The position numbers and the translations under genes are program-made. A DNA stretch of 36,876 nt from Streptomyces sp. XM83C (GTDB lineage: Bacteria > Actinomycetota > Actinomycetes > Streptomycetales > Streptomycetaceae), in contig NZ_JALLGL010000026.1 of the NCBI RefSeq assembly GCF_023072675.1, positions 1 to 36,876 of the forward strand. The letters are read 5' to 3'. Positions 33,537-36,876 of the stretch are shown here, in pieces. The notes under the pieces were generated by a model, which had not been told where the DNA came from, ran no database searches, and saw only the letters and a program-made list of their open reading frames with translations. Each line of letters opens with the position of its first letter. Position 1 is the stretch's first letter.

Positions 33537-35857
33537 GCAACGAAGCCGCCACCGCGACCACCGGCGGACCCGCCGCCGACGAGGCCGTACCCGCCCCCGA
33601 GCCCATCCCGCACGGGCTCGGCTCCTCCCTGCCGCCCGCCGACGCCCGCGCCAAGACCGAGGGCACGTTCCCGTACGCGGCCGACCTGTGGGCCGAAGGC
33701 CTGCTCTGGGCGGCCGTACTGCGTTCCCCGCATCCACACGCGCGTATCCGCTCCATCGACACCACGCACGCGCGTGCCATGCCCGGCGTGCGCGCGGTCG
33801 TCACCCACGAGGACGTCCCCGGCACCCCCGTCCACGGACGGGGCCGCGCCGACCGGCCCGTCTTCGCCTCCGACGTCGTACGCCACCACGGCGAGCCCAT
33901 CGCCGCCGTCGCCGCCGACCACCCCGACACCGCGCGGATGGCCGCAGCGGCCGTCATCGTCGAGTACGACGTCCTCGACCCCGTCACCGATCCCGAACAG
34001 GCCTTCGAGGCGGAGCCGCTGCACCCCGACGGCAACCTGATCCGGCACATCCCGCTGCGTCACGGCGACCCGGAGGCCGTCGGCGAGGTCATCGTCGAGG
34101 GCCTGTACCGCATCGGCCGCCAGGACCCCGCACCCATCGGCGCCGAGGCCGGCCTCGCCGTGCCCCGCCCCGACGGCGGCGTCGAGCTGTACACCGCCTC
34201 CACCGACCCGCACGGCGACCGCGACGCGCTCGCCGCCTGCTACGCGCTGGAACCCGAGCGGGTCAAAGTCGTCGTCACCGGCGTGCCGGGCGCCACCGCC
34301 GACCGCGAGGACCGCGCCTTCCAGCTGCCGCTCGGCCTGCTCGCGCTGAAGACCGGCTGTCCGGTGAAACTCACCGCTACGCGCGAGGAGTCCTTCCTCG
34401 GCCACACCCACCGCCACCCCACCCTGCTGCGCTACCGGCACCACGCCGACGCCGAGGGCAGACTCGTCAAGGTCGAGGCGCAGATCCTGCTCGACGCGGG
34501 CGCCTACGCCGACACCTCCTCCGACGCGCTCGCCGCCGCCGTCGCCTTCGCCTGCGGCCCCTACGTCGTGCCGAACGCCTTCATCGAGGGCTGGGCCGTA
34601 CGCACCAACAATCCGCCCTCCGGGCATGTGCGCGGCGAGGGCGCGATGCAGGTGTGCGCCGCGTACGAGGCGCAGATGGACAAGCTCGCGAAGAAGCTCG
34701 GCATCGACCCGGCGGAGCTGCGCCTGCGCAATGTGATGGCCACCGGTGACGTGCTGCCGACCGGGCAGACCGTGACCTGCCCGGCGCCGGTCGCCGAACT
34801 CCTGCAAGCCGTACGGGACTTCCCGCTGCCGCCGCTGCCGAAGGACACCCCGGAGGAGGAGTGGCTGCTGCCCGGCGGCCCCGAAGGCGCGGGCGAACCC
34901 GGCGCCGTACGCCGCGGTGTGGGCTACGGCGTCGGCATGGTGCACATGCTCGGCGCGGAAGGCGCCGACGAGGTGTCCACGGCCACGGTGAAGGTCAACA
35001 ACGGTGTCGCGACCGTGCTGTGCGCGGCCGTCGAGACCGGGCAGGGCTTCTCCACGCTGGCCCGGCAGATCGTGCAGGAGACCCTCGGCGTCGAGGAAGT
35101 GCACGTCGCGCCCGTCGACACCGACCAGCCCCCGGCCGGCGCGGGCTGCCGCGGCCGGCACACCTGGGTCTCGGGCGGTGCGGTCGAGCGGGCCGCGAAG
35201 ATGGTCCGCACCCAGCTCCTCCAGCCGCTCGCGCACAAGTTCGGCATGTCCACCGAGCTGCTCCAGATCGCCGACGGCAAGATCACCTCGTACGACGGTG
35301 TCCTGTCGACGACCGTCGCCGAGGCGATGGACGGCAAGGAACTGTGGGCCACCGCCCAGTGCCGCCCGCATCCCACCGAGCCGCTGGACGGGGCCGGGCA
35401 GGGCGACGCGTTCGTCGGCATGGCGTTCTGCGCGATCCGCGCGGTCGTCGACGTGGACATCGAACTGGGCTCGGTCCGTGTCGTCGAACTGGCGGTCGCT
35501 CAGGACGTCGGCCGCGTCCTCAACCCGGCCCAGCTCGCGGCGCGGATCGAGGCGGGCGTCACCCAGGGCGTCGGCATCGCGCTCACGGAGAACCTGCGCA
35601 CCCCGCGCGGCCTGATCCGCCACCCCGACCTCACCGGGTACGCCCTGCCGACGGCGCTGGACGCCCCCGACATCCGTATCGTGAAGCTGGTGGAGGAACG
35701 GGACGTCGTCGCCCCCTTCGGCGCCAAGGCCGTCAGCGCGGTGCCGGTGGTGGCGTCGCCGGCGGCCATCGCGTCGGCGGTACGCGCGGCGACCGGCCGC
35801 CCCGTCAACCGCCTGCCGATCCGCCCGCAGGCCGCGGTGGTGAACGAACAGCGCTGA
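33533..35857 (+). CDS. Xanthine/CO dehydrogenase family, molybdopterin-binding (large) subunit, catalytic Glu replaced
   Basis: 774 residues with the full two-domain fold. An Ala_Xan_dh_C-type domain starts at AKTEGTFPYAADLW. Molybdopterin motifs are present but divergent: VRGEGAMQ (366-373) for the usual RG-x-G-x-PE/Q, ETGQGFSTLARQ (from 501), and PPAGAGCRGRHTWVSGGAV. Near the C-terminus the family motif GAKGVGE appears as GAKAVSA (730-736): the active-site Glu that deprotonates the Mo ligand is Ala736. The enzyme may be inactive, use another base, or serve a non-hydroxylase role. Substrate cannot be assigned; the lack of standard substrate-pocket motifs argues against plain xanthine dehydrogenase. 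The start is GTG, 4-nt overlap with the FeS gene. Confidence 0.87.
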   Translation: MSNEAATATTGGPAADEAVPAPEPIPHGLGSSLPPADARAKTEGTFPYAADLWAEGLLWAAVLRSPHPHARIRSIDTTHARAMPGVRAVVTHEDVPGTPVHGRGRADRPVFASDVVRHHGEPIAAVAADHPDTARMAAAAVIVEYDVLDPVTDPEQAFEAEPLHPDGNLIRHIPLRHGDPEAVGEVIVEGLYRIGRQDPAPIGAEAGLAVPRPDGGVELYTASTDPHGDRDALAACYALEPERVKVVVTGVPGATADREDRAFQLPLGLLALKTGCPVKLTATREESFLGHTHRHPTLLRYRHHADAEGRLVKVEAQILLDAGAYADTSSDALAAAVAFACGPYVVPNAFIEGWAVRTNNPPSGHVRGEGAMQVCAAYEAQMDKLAKKLGIDPAELRLRNVMATGDVLPTGQTVTCPAPVAELLQAVRDFPLPPLPKDTPEEEWLLPGGPEGAGEPGAVRRGVGYGVGMVHMLGAEGADEVSTATVKVNNGVATVLCAAVETGQGFSTLARQIVQETLGVEEVHVAPVDTDQPPAGAGCRGRHTWVSGGAVERAAKMVRTQLLQPLAHKFGMSTELLQIADGKITSYDGVLSTTVAEAMDGKELWATAQCRPHPTEPLDGAGQGDAFVGMAFCAIRAVVDVDIELGSVRVVELAVAQDVGRVLNPAQLAARIEAGVTQGVGIALTENLRTPRGLIRHPDLTGYALPTALDAPDIRIVKLVEERDVVAPFGAKAVSAVPVVASPAAIASAVRAATGRPVNRLPIRPQAAVVNEQR

Positions 35858-35916
35858 GGCAACGCGTGACGTGCGGAACGCGTCCAAACCCTTGGGGCGT
35901 TGTCAGTGGTGGGCCG

Positions 35917-35922
35917 TAATCT
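35917..35922 (+). promoter_or_regulatory. Candidate -10 upstream of the SUKH-4-like gene
   Basis: TAATCT, with TTGGGG (35892-35897) 19 nt upstream as a poor -35. It would give a leader of about 60 nt. Confidence 0.35.
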
Positions 35923-35988
35923 GGTTCCAGTGGTACGACGACCACGACCGGTGACGATGACGGTGACGGCGGGGGAGCACAGGGGGCG

Positions 35989-36573
35989 ATGAGCACGGGC
36001 ACGATGACTCCGACCGAGGCGGACCTGCACGAACTGACGGCCGCGGCACTGGACGCGTGGACGCCGGGAGCGCCGGAGACGGCGGGCACGGTGGGCACGA
36101 CCGACACCGGCTTGGCGCCTACGCGGTCCGGGCTGAGCCTGGAACTGCCGCCCCGCGCGCTGGACGAGGCGTTCGGCCGGGGCCGGATCGTCCGCTTCGA
36201 GGAGTGGGACCTCCCGCACGCCCTCACCCATGAACCCACGCGCCGCTTCCTGCGCGAGACGGGCCTCCCGGAGACCGCACCGGGCTTCACCCTGGACCTG
36301 GACGCCCCCCTGCGCACACCCGGGGAGTACATCGCCGACGAGGCGGACACCCAGGCGATCCTCCCGCCCCACGCGGCCCGCCTCCTCCACCTCGGCACCC
36401 TCCCCGGAGCCGCCCACGCCCTGCTCGACGGTACGACGGGCAAGATCCTTCGCTGGACCCCCACCGACGGCAGAGTGGAGGTGCTGGAGACGGACATCGC
36501 CGCGTTCGCCTTCACGCTCTGGCACTCCACCCACCCCGGCCTGCCGGACGTCGCGGGACTCGCGGGGGTGTGA
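35989..36573 (+). CDS. SUKH-4-family-like immunity protein
   Basis: 194 residues. The middle and C-terminal parts (RRFLRETGLPETAPGFTLDLD, LLHLGTLPGAAHALLDGTTGKILRW and DIAAFAFTLWHSTH) look like SUKH-4 proteins of Streptomyces, a family often acting as immunity to polymorphic or contact-dependent toxins. No toxin gene is beside it in the window, so an orphan immunity or housekeeping use is possible. ATG with AGGGGG two bases before and GGGGGAG further up; ATG 36004 is an alternative start. Its last 24 bases lie inside the left arm of the 99-bp inverted repeat. Confidence 0.75.
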   Translation: MSTGTMTPTEADLHELTAAALDAWTPGAPETAGTVGTTDTGLAPTRSGLSLELPPRALDEAFGRGRIVRFEEWDLPHALTHEPTRRFLRETGLPETAPGFTLDLDAPLRTPGEYIADEADTQAILPPHAARLLHLGTLPGAAHALLDGTTGKILRWTPTDGRVEVLETDIAAFAFTLWHSTHPGLPDVAGLAGV

Positions 36574-36648
36574 CGGGACCTCGGAGGCCGGCGTTTTCCC
36601 GGACGGCCGCTGCTTCACTCGGCCGGTAGTCGGGGCGGCCGTGTGCCC
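36550..36648. repeat. Left arm of a perfect 99-bp inverted repeat
   Basis: Identical to the reverse complement of 36778-36876. It includes the final 24 bases of the SUKH-4-like gene and, at its inner end (36637-36648), a copy of the first 12 bases of tRNA-Cys. Confidence 0.97.
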
Positions 36649-36660
36649 TCGCGCGGAAAG

Positions 36661-36689
36661 AGGGCGGCACCCCTTCGAGGTGCCGCCCT
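36661..36689 (-). terminator. Terminator of tRNA-Cys (and of the SUKH gene)
   Basis: Perfect 11-bp stem AGGGCGGCACC / GGTGCCGCCCT with a 7-nt loop. On the minus strand it is followed by CTCTTTCC, a fair U tract, so it mainly serves the tRNA gene. Confidence 0.8.
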
Positions 36690-36714
36690 GTTCGTCGCCC
36701 GGTTGTCGGGCGGG

Positions 36715-36789
36715 TGGAGGCCGTGGCGGGGATCGAACCCGCGTAACTCGCTTTGCAGGCGAGCCCCTGAACCACTCGGGCACACGGCC
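36715..36789 (-). tRNA. tRNA-Cys (anticodon GCA)
   Basis: Acceptor GGCCGTG pairs with CACGGCC. The anticodon arm is CTCGC-CTGCAAA-GCGAG, with GCA at positions 34-36. The T-arm GCGGGTTCGATCCCCGC, discriminator U (normal for Cys) and an encoded CCA (36715-36717) follow. The 5' 12 bases are duplicated in the left arm of the inverted repeat. Confidence 0.96.
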
Positions 36790-36876
36790 GCCCCGACTAC
36801 CGGCCGAGTGAAGCAGCGGCCGTCCGGGAAAACGCCGGCCTCCGAGGTCCCGTCACACCCCCGCGAGTCCCGCGAC
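36778..36876. repeat. Right arm of the perfect 99-bp inverted repeat, ending at the window edge
   Basis: Exact reverse complement of 36550-36648, from inside the tRNA-Cys gene to the last base. As the tRNA's upstream region it shows no clear promoter. Confidence 0.97.

Noticed and set aside
36574..36876. tRNA-associated integration site (attB/attL) of a mobile element
   Set aside because: No integrase is present, and the duplicated segment is the tRNA 5' end in inverted orientation; integrating elements usually duplicate the tRNA 3' end as a direct repeat.

Overview
The window reads as a Streptomyces chromosomal core segment. It is very GC-rich with strong third-position GC bias. It carries actinomycete hallmarks: an LAETG cell-wall protein, NnaR-type HemD/winged-helix regulator, ABATE/CGNR protein, matA-matB pair, a HelD-like helicase and a smpB-ssrA pair. 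From memory, and not verifiable here, the gene order follows the S. coelicolor block that runs downward from about SCO2972 (prfB) to the SCO2940s.

Layout. 1-6.9 kb: translation and division genes: prfB, an LAETG sortase substrate, a small zinc-ribbon membrane protein, ftsE-ftsX, an S41 carboxy-terminal protease, smpB and the tmRNA gene. 7-8.8 kb: a DUF4232 lipoprotein, a weak minus-strand hypothetical gene and a decayed LysR effector-domain remnant. 8.9-13.8 kb: matA-matB-acyltransferase, an overlapping three-gene operon for an extracellular beta-1,6-GlcNAc-type polymer. 13.9-18.4 kb: an IF-1 paralogue (minus strand), an unknown membrane-anchored protein, a NarK nitrate transporter and its NnaR-type regulator. 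18.4-23.4 kb: a dispersed-repeat array, a CGNR protein, an ECF sigma/zinc anti-sigma pair and a HelD-like helicase. 23.4-25.9 kb: a probable structured small RNA with a perfect terminator, NAD-malic enzyme and HU. 26-30.4 kb: murA (minus strand), AlgH/YqgE, DUF3039 and a GH20 hexosaminidase. 30.4-36.9 kb: a second dispersed-repeat array, a coxMSL-ordered molybdo-hydroxylase operon, a SUKH-4-like protein and tRNA-Cys enclosed in a perfect 99-bp inverted repeat that runs to the last base.

The points most worth a second look are: (i) the ~138-nt structured RNA upstream of the malic enzyme; (ii) the molybdo-hydroxylase operon, whose large subunit has Ala where the family has its catalytic Glu and whose iron-sulphur subunit carries a disordered extension of over 330 residues; (iii) two arrays of a composite two-module repeat placed just 3' of genes; and (iv) the 99-bp inverted repeat at the right edge, which may be an assembly fold-back. 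Most of the rest is ordinary Streptomyces core genome. Several genes have a -10 hexamer 6-7 nt before the start codon, which suggests leaderless mRNAs.
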